Program-made: the position numbers and the translations under genes
The notes under the pieces: model-generated
What the model was told of the DNA's origin: nothing
Seen by the model: only the letters and a program-made list of their open reading frames with translations
Database searches by the model: none
Shown: piece after piece, positions 1-10,700 of the stretch
How positions within the stretch are numbered: position 1 is the first letter of the stretch
Layout of the letters: each line of letters opens with the position of its first letter
DNA from: Hemicentrotus pulcherrimus
Lineage: Eukaryota > Echinodermata > Echinoidea > Camarodonta > Strongylocentrotidae
Length of the DNA stretch: 64,000 nucleotides
Assembly: GCA_003118195.1 (NCBI GenBank)
Contig: BEXV01000005.1
Location: 917,479-981,478 of the forward strand
Reading direction: 5' to 3'

Positions 1-521
1 ACATTTGCTGTTCAACAAAAGTCATTATTAGAGATGACGTCATATGGATGGTAAGAGGTAAAGAGGTGAAACAAAGGAGGGCTCAAAGTCTACCAATCAA
101 CAAAATTTTTGTTCTCTATGTAAAGGGTTCCGCGTGGCTACACCATTGAAATGTGAGCTTCAAATGTTCTATGAAGAGATAAGGCATGTTTAAACACACT
201 CTTGATGAACATAAAAGAGACTTGGGAGTAGACTACTTCAGGTTTCAAGTTAATTAGTTTCACATTACACAAAACAGAATTCACCTAAATGACAAAATCA
301 TACCATAATATGATATATACTCAAAGTATGACATTATATAATTTAGTCTTTGTAAAGATGTCAAAATGAATTGTATGAATGGAAGGTTTATATACAGGGT
401 GAAATGTGAGGAACCTATTAGAAAGCTTAGCTTGTAGATTATAGATTCCACTAAAGGAAACATTTGATTGAATGGGTTGCAGTGATGGAGCACCTGTATG
501 CACTTGCACCAAATAGGGCTC
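1..521. other. Intergenic, no gene recognised
   Basis: AT-rich sequence with only short chance reading frames. I see no splice-flanked coding block, RNA gene or clear repeat here. Confidence 0.5.
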
Positions 522-527
522 CATCTG

Positions 528-843
528 CATACCTGCCAACCCTTCCGAATAATCCGGAATATTCTGTTTTTCTGGATATTTAGGACCCCAAAATCCAGAA
601 TATTCCCATTTTAAAAAAAAATGATTATTTTGTTTTTGTTTTGTTGTTGTTGTTGTTGTGTTGCTTAAGCAAAATTAAGCTTGTTTTATCATATGCCGCG
701 ATGTGAGAGTTCCCATATTGCATGCGTTGAAGGGCTGCATGATTGAGCAGCGAATCGGTATTCACTTTTTTGCACAGATTTACCGCGTATTGCCAGTTAC
801 ACTGCCGCTGCATGTGCGAACATTTCAAATGTTGGCAGGTATG
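528..843. mobile_element. Short non-autonomous DNA transposon (TIR CATACCTGCCAAC)
   Basis: A 316-bp element begins with CATACCTGCCAAC and ends with its exact reverse complement GTTGGCAGGTATG. It is flanked on both sides by CATCTG (522-527 and 844-849), a 6-bp target-site duplication. The inside has a poly-T/GTT tract and no transposase. The size, TIR and TSD together indicate a MITE; the superfamily is uncertain. Confidence 0.75.
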
Positions 844-849
844 CATCTG

Positions 850-2165
850 GTTTCATGCTTGCGGTTAATATATTTTTTCCCCTTCATTCTCTTTTATCTG
901 TCAGGAAAGATGGGTTTTTTGTAGGTTGATTTGATAGATTCTAGCTGTACACAAATTATAATTTTGGGTGATTGGTACACTTTAAACCCAATTGTTTTCT
1001 CTTACCATTGAAACACTTGATTGTTAAAAAAACTGAATATGAGGGTTAAGATATTATGGTAGTGAAATGATAATTCAGAAAGCTGGTCAAAGGTTGTCAA
1101 CATGTATTAGTTTTTTATGCCAGATTTGTGAAGACTACCATATATTAGAGATAAAAAGTTAGAAAAATATGAAAGGAGAAGAATAGTCAAATTTTTTGTA
1201 ATGGTGCTATATTTGGAACGAAAGCTTGGAATAAGAAGGGGAAGGAGATACATGTAGAAACTCAGAACTTAGAATTTAATGAAGCATATCGGTGCAATAA
1301 AGGCTAAGAAAGTAGACTTGCCCCTATTACTCCTCTATAAATGTTTTTGAGGTTATTTGTTTTGACAGTTTATTTACCTTAAAATCTTGTACATGTGTGT
1401 CTTCTTTACATTAATATAAATGAACAATGCCTCAAGATGTAGAATAAAAATGAATTTTCACATTGAATTCAATGAAAATATTTGATATGATTTAAGATAT
1501 AATTGTGTCGAAATTGAAACCATATAGGCATGCATACACTGGTGATTGAATCAAAAGGTTCATGATTCAAGTCTCACTGCAGCTATATTTGCCATTCTCA
1601 ACCCTGGTGTATGTGTGGGACATGAATGTAGCTTTTGTTATTCCATCTTCTTATTATATTAGTAGGAATGCAGAGATTCAATGACTTTTCTTGTTTAAAA
1701 TCCAATTAATAGTGTGCTATTATTGAGAGAAGACCTAAGTTATCATATTACCCAGATAAATGACTCATGAAGACGGACAGTCAACCTGTCCGAAACTTCG
1801 AGTCCACTCTCCTGCTCCTGCTCTGCAACTCTACTCGCCAACTCAACCAGCTTCTCACATCTACTTAACTCTCCAACTCAATCCAGTCTTCTACTTAACC
1901 TCTCATCCTGTCTACAACTTTTCTGGTTTACAGCCCTTTTCAGGACTACACTCACTTTAGAAAGATACTCTTCCTTCCAACCTCCACTCTCTCGCCTTTC
2001 CATTTCACTTCCACTTTCATCCACTTTCCTTATGCCTCCTAGGACTTTACACATGGTGTACCGTAAACCTCTTCCGCAAGATAAATGTGTGTTATGTATA
2101 TTAGTATGGCCCAAGTTTAGTATACGGTACTATTTTTTTAATGCAATTGGGCAAGTCTTGGCTAT
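850..2165. other. Intergenic, nothing recognised
   Basis: AT-rich, with short random reading frames. Around 1530-1640 there is a faint resemblance to a SINE body (a box-B-like stretch, then 'ccctggtgtatg'), too degraded to call. Confidence 0.4.
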
Positions 2166-2480
2166 AGAGGTGTTGTGCTATAGTGGTTCATTCACCTGAT
2201 CCTCAATCCAAGGATTGAGAGTTCAAATATTAGCCCGGCACTAATGTCCTTTGTTAAGACATTAACACACTTTTGCCACTCTCCACCCAGGTGTTAAATA
2301 GGTACCTGGTAGAATGCAATTCAGTCATTGTATTTTGCATTTTAGGCATCTGCAAAATGACACCTGGTTGGAATGCTCCCCCATGGAGTGAAAAATGTGC
2401 ATACATTGTTTGCAGGCAAGCTGGAGTCCGATGAACAGGGTGATAGTATTTCCGTAAAGCACTTGTCTTTATAGAAACAT
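2166..2480 (+). mobile_element. tRNA-derived SINE, full-length but diverged
   Basis: The head 'GAGGTGTTGTGCTATAGTGG' resembles a tRNA 5' end with a pol III A box, followed by a B-box-like 'GAGTTCAAATATT'. The body contains 'CACTAATGTCC', 'CCACCCAGGTG' and 'AGGTACCTGG', shared with the copies near 4.9, 34.7, 41.4, 48.7 and 49.4 kb. The 3' part ends around 'GTAAAGCACTTG'. The family looks like the tRNA-related SINEs known from sea urchins; the exact family name is not established. Confidence 0.75.
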
Positions 2481-2750
2481 CCTCAACTTCTTAAGCACTA
2501 ACCCAGATTATCATTTGTTATTTGTTGGATAGGTATTAACAACATGGAAGACATAACGGTAGTTTGATTTAGATTGATGATCACTGATCTGATCATCAAT
2601 TTGCTAGCCTGACAAGCGATTGGTTCAGACCAACTATTGACCAATATATGATCCTTTTGATGTCAATAAATGGGCATAAGAGACACTGCATGAATAAATA
2701 CCTTTGGACTTTTCCGGCTGATAATGTGATGTTGACAAACCCCAAGTCGA

Positions 2751-3002
2751 GGGATCAGTGACGCAAAGATGGAACTCCATATTTTGCCCAAATGAGTATT
2801 TGATATCAAAATGTTCAGGAAAATGTGGGCTTTCCAGGAAACGCAGATTTAACTCAACCCAACACCCCATTGAAGTCAATTTCTAGTGAAAACATAGACT
2901 TACCGTACATGTAACTCCTTATGGCCCAAGTGCTCAGTGACACATAAACCACTTTTTCTCAAAATGGCAAAAATGGATTTACGTCTTTGTGTCACTGACC
3001 CC
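2751..3002. mobile_element. MITE with TIR GGRTCAGTGACRCAAAGA (copy 1)
   Basis: The left end GGGATCAGTGACGCAAAGA and the reverse complement of the right end GGGGTCAGTGACACAAAGA form imperfect terminal inverted repeats about 250 bp apart. The interior shares long stretches with the copy at 45071-45275, including 'CAACACCCCATTGAAGTCAA'. Reading frames across it are not conserved as protein. Confidence 0.7.
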
Positions 3003-4916
3003 TGGAAGTTTTCCCTGGTAATATAACAGGAAGTGAAGGGAGAACCAGACAACTTCTAAGAGCAATGTATTGTTTTGAAGTGTTTCCATCACAGGAAATA
3101 TAGTAAACATGGAAAACTTGTATATACAGGATACATTCTGAATCATTATAAAATCTTGCCAAGTTATTTAGCAATCCATATAGATGAATTGCTCAATTGC
3201 CAAGAAGATGATATTGCACAAGGTTTATTTCATTCGTTTTAGTGAAGTGATTTTAAAAGGCTCTGAATGTGAATTAAGGTTGCTTGTGTGTTCAACAACT
3301 TTATACCCGTTTTGTTTCGATATAACCATTTTGAATGTATATGAGTGTTGATGTACTTTTACTAACATGAAAGATAACATAGTGTTCAGGATACCCCTCC
3401 TACTTTCATGGGTAATCATGTCAAGGTATTATAATCCCTTTCTCTATCATTTTCTACTGTGTTTTGGAAATTCAATATGAGGAGGGCAAAGTTATTGTTT
3501 GTTGCAGGAGCAATCTTAAATCAAACAGTAGGGCGCAGTCTGACTGCAGATATATTTCCTTACGCTTACTCCAAGATTTTTGGCAATATAGTGAGGTATC
3601 TTGCCACAAGTTTTGCCAGGGTTTTCATTATCCCTTTTTTAAATTCAGTATTTGATACCAGTGTGTCACTCATGTACAATAGAATCTTCTGTATTATTAA
3701 TGTATGTAATAACAGTGTGCATCGTAAATTGTTGTCAAGCTCAAATCGTACAATTTCAGTTGTGCTAGGTCAAATGTAAGAATTTGAAATTATACCAAAC
3801 CTATTTATATAGTCTGTAATCATACCACGATATGCTACTCTTTTTGTTTTGTAGAAAGTTAAACAGTTATTTTTTTAATGTCTGAACATTTTTCCTTTTG
3901 TGCGCACTTTTCAAATATCAAAATTGTACATGTCTTGTTAAAAAAATGTCATATAATGAGATTTTGCCTTGTTTGCATTTAATACGTTTGTTGTTTTTTT
4001 TCATATATGTATATATGCCTGTGTGTTATTTAAACTACTAATTTAGATTCATGAAATCAATGTTGCATTATTGGTGTAAGATATGATCAAATATGAACTG
4101 AATGAAAATGATGGGAACGTGTGATTATTGTGTCATTTACACTTTCCTTTGTTGATGGTAAAACGATTCAAACTTCATTAAATGGAGTATCCATCTATGA
4201 AATGCACTCATCGTTAAAAAGTAAAATGCTTTCAAATGCCTCTATCGTTTTGACATTTTCATTGCGATATGACAGGGTGTCCACCTACTTAAGGTAGAAT
4301 TTTGAATAAATATTCATATTCACTGAATTACACATACTTGTTTAATAATTGAATGTGGAACACTAAACCCAAAACATAAATGAACCAAAACATAAATGCG
4401 AAGTTGGGGAAAAAATAATAATCACAATTTGTTAATTTTTTTTGACATTGTACCTCCTTTTTCTTTATCTACTGACCAGTGAACAAAATTGCTCATCACG
4501 AATGAGTTATTTGAGATGAAATAAAACATGTTATTATAGACTTGTATATTGATGGGCCCTGTAAATTTGATCAAAGTCAAAGGAAGTGTCAAAAAGCCTT
4601 GTACAAAAATTGGGTAGAAGGAGAAGAAGAACCAAAAGGATATGGAACAGGAAAATATGCACAAAAACATTATCGCGATGGCACTAACGCAAATTGTAAT
4701 GATAACAATTATAAATAAATATCTTGAAAATCTCAATCACAAACAACGGAGTACAACATCTAAGTATCAAATTTGGGATTTCAAAACAAAAATTGCCCTA
4801 GAAAAATTGTAAAAAGAGCACCTAGCCTACCCTCTGGATAATCCCCTGATCCACATATCCGCTAATGTTAAGAATGTATTGGTACAAACTACAGATTCTC
4901 TTTTTCTTTTTCCTTA
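3003..4916. other. Intergenic, no gene supported
   Basis: It holds a 106-codon open frame (3459-3779, +) and a 104-codon hydrophobic frame (4422-4736, -). Both lie in AT-rich sequence without splice context or recognisable domains, and I treat them as chance frames. Confidence 0.45.
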
Positions 4917-5045
4917 TCCCGACCCGGCACTTATGTCTTTTGGCAAGGCATTAATCTACATTGGCCACTCCATACCCAGGAGAGAAACTGGGACCTGGTA
5001 GGATGACGAAAGCCTTTGTGTTAGTAATTGTCATAATATGCCGTC
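4917..5045 (+). mobile_element. SINE body fragment
   Basis: It matches the body of the tRNA-derived SINEs: 'GGCACTTATGTC', 'GGCAAGGCATTAATCTACAT', 'ACCCAGGAG' and 'GGGACCTGGTAGGATG'. The tRNA-like head with A and B boxes is missing, so it is 5' truncated. Confidence 0.65.
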
Positions 5046-5264
5046 ATGGTGACAATATGGTAGGAATACTCCGCAGCGAGTGGAGATGGTACACATTGTG
5101 CGTGAATGAATCTGATGATGACTGGGTAATAAGCGGTTAAAGACAGTATTTCGTATTAAGCGTACATTATATACATCCAACTGATTATTCCTCCTTTGGC
5201 AGGCATCTTTGTGTGATATTTGCATCCCTGGTGCTCACTCGAAAGTTCTATCAATTTCATAAGC

Positions 5265-5289
5265 TAGAGAGAGAGAGAGAGAGAGAGAA
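5265..5289. repeat. (GA)n microsatellite
   Basis: About 12 uninterrupted GA units. Confidence 0.9.
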
Positions 5290-5390
5290 GGAAGAAAGAA
5301 GTCTTACATTTTTAATAGTGCCCTTCCCACATAAAAAAATATATTCCGGAAAGCCAGAAAAGATCAAAGTTCTCGTAAATGGGGGGGGGG

Positions 5391-5453
5391 NNNNNNNNNN
5401 NNNNNNNNNNNNNNNNNNNNNNNNNNNNNNNNNNNNNNNNNNNNNNNNNNNNN
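5391..5453. other. Assembly gap (63 N) entered by poly-G
   Basis: A run of N directly preceded by G10. The homopolymer probably stopped the sequencing or assembly. The open frame that runs across the N is meaningless. Confidence 0.95.
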
Positions 5454-6618
5454 CCCACCCCTTACAGCACCATGTATTCTCCTAAGTAAGAACGAATACA
5501 AACAAATTATTGGTCTCGAATGTTAAGGTTCCCTGTTAACTACAGTGATAGCACTGCTGAAAGCACCACTTGCTCCCAGACCAATTACCTTTGGAAGCGG
5601 AATTCTACTCCGATCATATCATTGTCTAATTATAAAGCAGAGCCGGATGCAGTAGGGTAGGATCCCGGGGGCAGAGCCTTCAAAAGCTCAAATGTTAAGG
5701 CATTTAATTACGGTGAGATGAGCATCCAGTGGTTCGTCTTATGGCCCCTTGTGGGGTCCAGGGGGCAGAGCGACAACGAGAGGGGCGAAGGTGACGGTAA
5801 TGCCACCCTCACAGGCTTTTGAAGATTTGTTGTATTAACAAATTACATAATTTCCTTAGCAAATTAAACCATACATGCAGGCCTAGTATAAAACCAGGCA
5901 ATGTATACCCTTTTTCACACTTCACTTTTACTTTGCCGGTAATTAGTGTGTTATTGTGTAATATCAGTTTAGTAGGTAAACTTTAGTAGCACTGATCTAT
6001 TTCTAAGACTCTTAATCTTATAAACATACAGTGTTAATAGTATACAAAGCTTTGGACAATTTTAAAAATTGGGGGGATAGTGATTCTTTACAATATTGAT
6101 TTTTTTGATGCCCCTGTAGATTATATGTGTATTATAAGCATTAGAAAATTTAGCCCCTAAAACACTTCTGCTTTTGAGAAAAATTGAATATAAAAATTTC
6201 AAATAGCGCCTACGGCCGTACAATGGTAGCTGCGACCGTGCAAATCTTAGAATATGTAGTTGTGATATATAATTTTCAAACAGGAATAGCTGATCGGTCG
6301 ATTTTAGTCAAGAAACATTGTTTTATAGCTAATTAATATCTTGACCTTGAGAGGGAGCTATACAATATAAAGAGTTTGTTATTTACAATTTCATATCTTT
6401 AGACTCGATTTCAACTGCGACAACGATCATTGAATATAGTAGGACCGAATTCATTTGAACTAAATCACCTTACCAAAACTTTGTATTACCTTTAACTGTG
6501 CTTACATGATACCAACGGAATACAGATTTTCTAAAATACTTAGTTGTACATTTTGAAGGATATTATGCGAGTCGGCGTAGCGACCGAGCGTGAAGATCTT
6601 TCACTTTTCTTGCCCCCT
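5454..6618. other. Intergenic, no gene supported
   Basis: I see no coding block with splice sites. A G/C-richer stretch around 5640-5810 stands out from the AT-rich surroundings, but I cannot assign it. Confidence 0.4.
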
Positions 6619-6830
6619 GTCCACACACAACATTTTTCGTGATTAGCTATACCATTTCGCGATAGCGATACCGTTTCTCAATAGTTTTACGATGTAATAT
6701 GTAGGTGTGGACGCTCACTAACGATACGTCGTATAACGAAACTAGTCTAACGAAACGCATGTTTTGGCATCGTTTCGAACTGAAACTCGATAAAGAATCA
6801 CGCCTAATCACGAAAATGTTGTGTGTGGAC
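6619..6830. mobile_element. Foldback element with about 28-bp inverted ends
   Basis: The left end (6619-6646, starting GTCCACACACAACATTTTTC) is the reverse complement of the right end (6804-6830, ending GTTGTGTGTGGAC), with one T difference in a T run. The interior is rich in GATA/CGATAC/AACTAGTC short repeats, with further local palindromes. It looks like a MITE or foldback element and adjoins the GTGTGTGGAC minisatellite. Confidence 0.6.
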
Positions 6831-7260
6831 GGAACTAGTCTAACTAGTGTAACTAACTGGGCGGATGACCTCGCGCGAAAGGAGACCTGACCTGTCACCT
6901 CCGCTTCTATTTCATGCCCGCAGGACATTTCGCTGTAGAGTTTCAGGATTTCTTTCTTCTGTGTGTGGACATCTGGAATTTAAATGATGATTAGTTAGAC
7001 GACGTTTCTTGTGTGTGGACACTCTGAANGTGGACATCTGGAATTTAAATGATGATTAGTTAGACGACGTTTCTTGTGTGTGGACACTCTGAAATTTATA
7101 CGATGATTCTTTATACGATGATTCTTTAGACGACGTTTGTTGTGTGTGGACACTCTGAAATTTATACGATGATTCTTTATACGATGATTCTTTATAGAGT
7201 TTCGCGATAAATTGTTTTGTGTGTGGACACTGGACACGCTGTTGGACTCTTGGGCCCTCC
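6831..7260. repeat. Minisatellite with GTGTGTGGAC at every unit
   Basis: GTGTGTGGAC recurs at about 6961, 7011, 7076, 7141 and 7221, separated by related 50-66 bp spacers containing 'GACGACGTTTCTT' and 'ATACGATGATTCTTT'. The first 64 bp around the N at 7029 are exactly doubled (6965-7028 and 7030-7093), which is probably a join artefact added to a real tandem repeat. Confidence 0.7.
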
Positions 7261-7741
7261 AGAGCCTAAAAGTGTGTAGCAGTCTTTAGTAAGTTGCACT
7301 TTTTCAGTTTTTCCGGGGGACTATTCCCCCCTTAAAAATGAGGGAGGACGTGACCGCCCCCCCCCCCGGGTCCGGGTATTCGGCAATAATGGTCATAAAC
7401 TGACCGACTTGCCTATAAATCAAACAACAGGATAATTCAGCAGTCGACACTCGCTCTATTTAAACCAGATGACCCCGAGACCTTCCGCCCGGGCAGTGCT
7501 ACTCTCCAAATACTGCCTGACCTAAAACTTACTGTCATTTCTATGCAATATCCACTCTGATCGTTCTATTACAATCTCCAATACACTATCTACCTGACAT
7601 GACATTCCTGCCTGCTATGACCATGGACCTTGTACTTGATATGACATAATAATATTTCAGTACCCTGGTAGCTGCTGATCTCCGAAAGAGCGGAGGAAGA
7701 AGCATAAGAAGGAGGGGCAAAGTTCTCTCTTTAAATGAAAC
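7261..7741 (+). promoter_or_regulatory. Presumed 5' flank/5' UTR of the XDH-family gene
   Basis: This is the region immediately 5' of the first coding exon. It contains a TATA-like 'CTATTTAAACC' near 7457 and a poly-C run. There is no direct evidence for the transcription start, and further upstream non-coding exons are possible. Confidence 0.3.
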
Positions 7742-7792
7742 ATGGCGCAGGCTAATAGTGATCCGCTGATGTTTTACTGCAATGGAAAAAGA
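7742..7792 (+). CDS. XDH: XDH-family exon 1 (start codon)
   Basis: Encodes [17 protein letters not shown] (residues 1-17) and ends exactly at a GTAAGT donor. 'FYCNGKR' matches the first beta strand of the N-terminal ferredoxin domain ('FFVNGKK' in mammals). There is an A at -3 and a G at +4 around the ATG. Confidence 0.85.
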
Positions 7793-10700
7793 GTAAGTCT
7801 TAATCTCATTAATAAGCAAACTTCTAAATATTGCTCTCCGTGTGAATATAGATCTTTTTAACCTCTTTTGCTCATTATAACTTCAAAATTATATGATAAA
7901 AACAGATTGAAAATGCTGCGTGTAAGGTGTACGGAAAAAATAGTACCTATTGTCAATTGTGGATCATTATTATTATATGAAATATATACTGTATATATAT
8001 GAAATATATACTGTATATTCATATATTTCCGACCCATGTGATTTGACTGATTTAATTTCTTCATGTAAAACAACAATTTATGATTTATAAGATGATAAGC
8101 AGAAAGTATTCTCCAGTGTTCTAAACGGGCTGAATACGTAGTTGTGTGTATAGCTTCTTTCTTGTTTTCTCTTTTCTCTCTTTTGGTGTTGTTGTTGGGG
8201 GGGGGGGGGGGGGGTGAATAATAATGAATACTTTCTTTCCCCAAAAATGTGTTTTTATAATTCTTATAAGCCTCCCTAGGGGAGAGAGATTGCCCAAAAA
8301 GCACGTGAAATAAGCAATTTATATGACTTCAGTTAAGTGAGAGGGGGACTGATTCACCCCAGGCCACATTAAATCGGTATATTATTTTGTCTATATGATT
8401 TTTTCAACCATTGTCTTTTTAGGTTGAAGAGCATCATCCAGATCCTGAGATGTCATTGCTTGTTTATATAAGAACAAAGTGTATCCTTGAAGAAAACAAA
8501 TTCAAATCTGTTGGCTTCCAATCCTTAAATGAAGTCCACTCGAAAAATAACTTACTTTCAATAAAAGTAGAAAAATTAGACAAACCAATCAAAAAAAGTT
8601 TGAGCAAAATTGGATAACTAATAAAAAAGTTATGAATTTTTGAAAAATTATGTAAAACTATGGAACAATGAGAATCACAACACACAAGATGGTCATCAGT
8701 TTGTGACGTCATGTCCTCACAACTTATCAATTGCTTTATGTAGTTTTATCCCAATTAAATTCCCCTTTTATCTCCCAAAACTTGATTTCCCTATGCCTTT
8801 GCCCAGGTTATTATGATGTGTATTATATTGCGTGCATGACATTTCCCAAAAACTTTTATGAATTTTGAAGAATTGATACTATTTTCTGAATATTGTGTTT
8901 CACAATTATTGATTTTTATATAAATAGTTCATCAAAATTCACTTTTTCATGATTTAAGTGGACAAAAATTACTCTTTATTTGTGCATCAACACAAAAACA
9001 TATTACTAACATTAAACAATCTAACTTGGATGCTGATGTGAAGAAATAAGATTCTTAGGGTGAAAATAGAAACGTTATATTATCAATATAAAGAAAGTAA
9101 TTAGTGGGTAGTGAGGACCATACGTCACAGACTCATGAGTGAGTTGCCAATTTGTGAAGTGAATTTCAAAGTTTTTCATGTCATTAAAGATTCATAACTT
9201 TCTTATTAGTTATCCGATTTTGCTCAAACTTTATTTGATTGGTTTGTCTGATATTTTCTGCTTCTATTGAAAGTGTTATTTTTGGAGTGGAATTGGGCTT
9301 TAAATCTTTAACATTATGAGCCTTCTATTTGAAATGCATGTATGCATCTTGCCTGTCCCACCTTTTTCCCATCCTTACTCCTTGCAACGTATCTTGTAAT
9401 CCCCTGCCACCCATATTTCCCATTTTAGCTTTCAAAATATTGGCAATCCAAAATTAAGAAAATAAGATTAAAACAAACATTTGAATTATTCTAGAATGGG
9501 CTAAGGTAAATATTGATTAATGACCGCTTGAAGGTTGTGAAAGGTGATATGCTTTGTTTTGCGGAAGAGGTTGATCATCGTGGTAGATAGTAAGAGTGGT
9601 AGTTGATCAGTTGTCACACGAAGAGAGCAAACGAGAGTTGCGACGTTTCGACTGCTAACTGCTAGTCTTCGTCAGGCGATTGTCCACATTGCCTGACGAA
9701 GACTAGCAGTTAGCAGTCGAAACGTCGCAACTCTCGTTTGCTCTCTTCGTGTGACAACTGATCAACTACCACTCTTATGCTTTGTTTTATTGGTACATAA
9801 TTCCAGTTTGGAACATTCAGTATATGACTTAAGTGAGTCTGCATTTTTCGTATTTAACTGCACGTTCAGTTCAGTTTATTTTATTTTTGCACGGCATCAA
9901 CTTCAGCCAAAGGCTATTCTTCTGAAGGTCCGTGCACAATAAAAAAAATACATGGACAATTATAAGATAACACGTATAAAAACATAAAAATATTAACAAA
10001 CAAACAAACACGAATATAGGTTTAAAAAAAAGGAAAATGGAAATGTACAAACCAAGATTATTCTAACCAAACAGCATTTAATTTAACTTTTATTGTTATT
10101 TAAATAGATATTTAAGCGTATGAAATATAAATATTATCTGTTATTTTAAATATTTTAAAACTCAGACAGTATAATTGCATTTGATAAAATTATTATTCAT
10201 ATTACACTTAATTTTTTCAAATACAGAGAAGGACATATTTTTGACGTTCGAGGTGGCTGATTCCAAGATTTAATTCCTTTATAACATAAGCTCCTTTTCT
10301 TGAAATTCATATGTGGTTTTGGCATTTCTGAGGTTTTATGAGCATTTCTCAAGCTATACATTTTTTTTTTAAAGGTAATACTCTAAACCCACCAAATATC
10401 ATTTCATGAACAATTTATTACAACATATATAAAACATGTTTATTTCTGCGTTCTGATAGATTATTTTCTGTTTAAACTAAGAAAGAAATTTCGGCTAGGG
10501 AACCTCCATTCAATTTGAGGTAGGCCTACCACCCTCAGTGTCCTATTCTGTAGTTTTTGCAAACGTTATAAACTTCCTTTCCCGGCATCCCCTTAAATTG
10601 CACTTCAGTAATCAAACTTACATTGAATTACTGATTTATACAATATTAGTGCAGTTTGCTGTGTAACATATATGGTCTAAATCTTTTCACAAATATTTAT

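Noticed and set aside
3459..3779. 106-codon open frame on the + strand
   Set aside because: AT-rich, no domain, no splice context, and it overlaps another frame of similar quality. Chance is more likely.
4422..4736. 104-codon hydrophobic open frame on the - strand
   Set aside because: The apparent membrane segments come from T-rich composition read in antisense; nothing supports expression.
5213..5485. 90-codon frame across the N gap
   Set aside because: It spans 63 unknown bases and a GA microsatellite.
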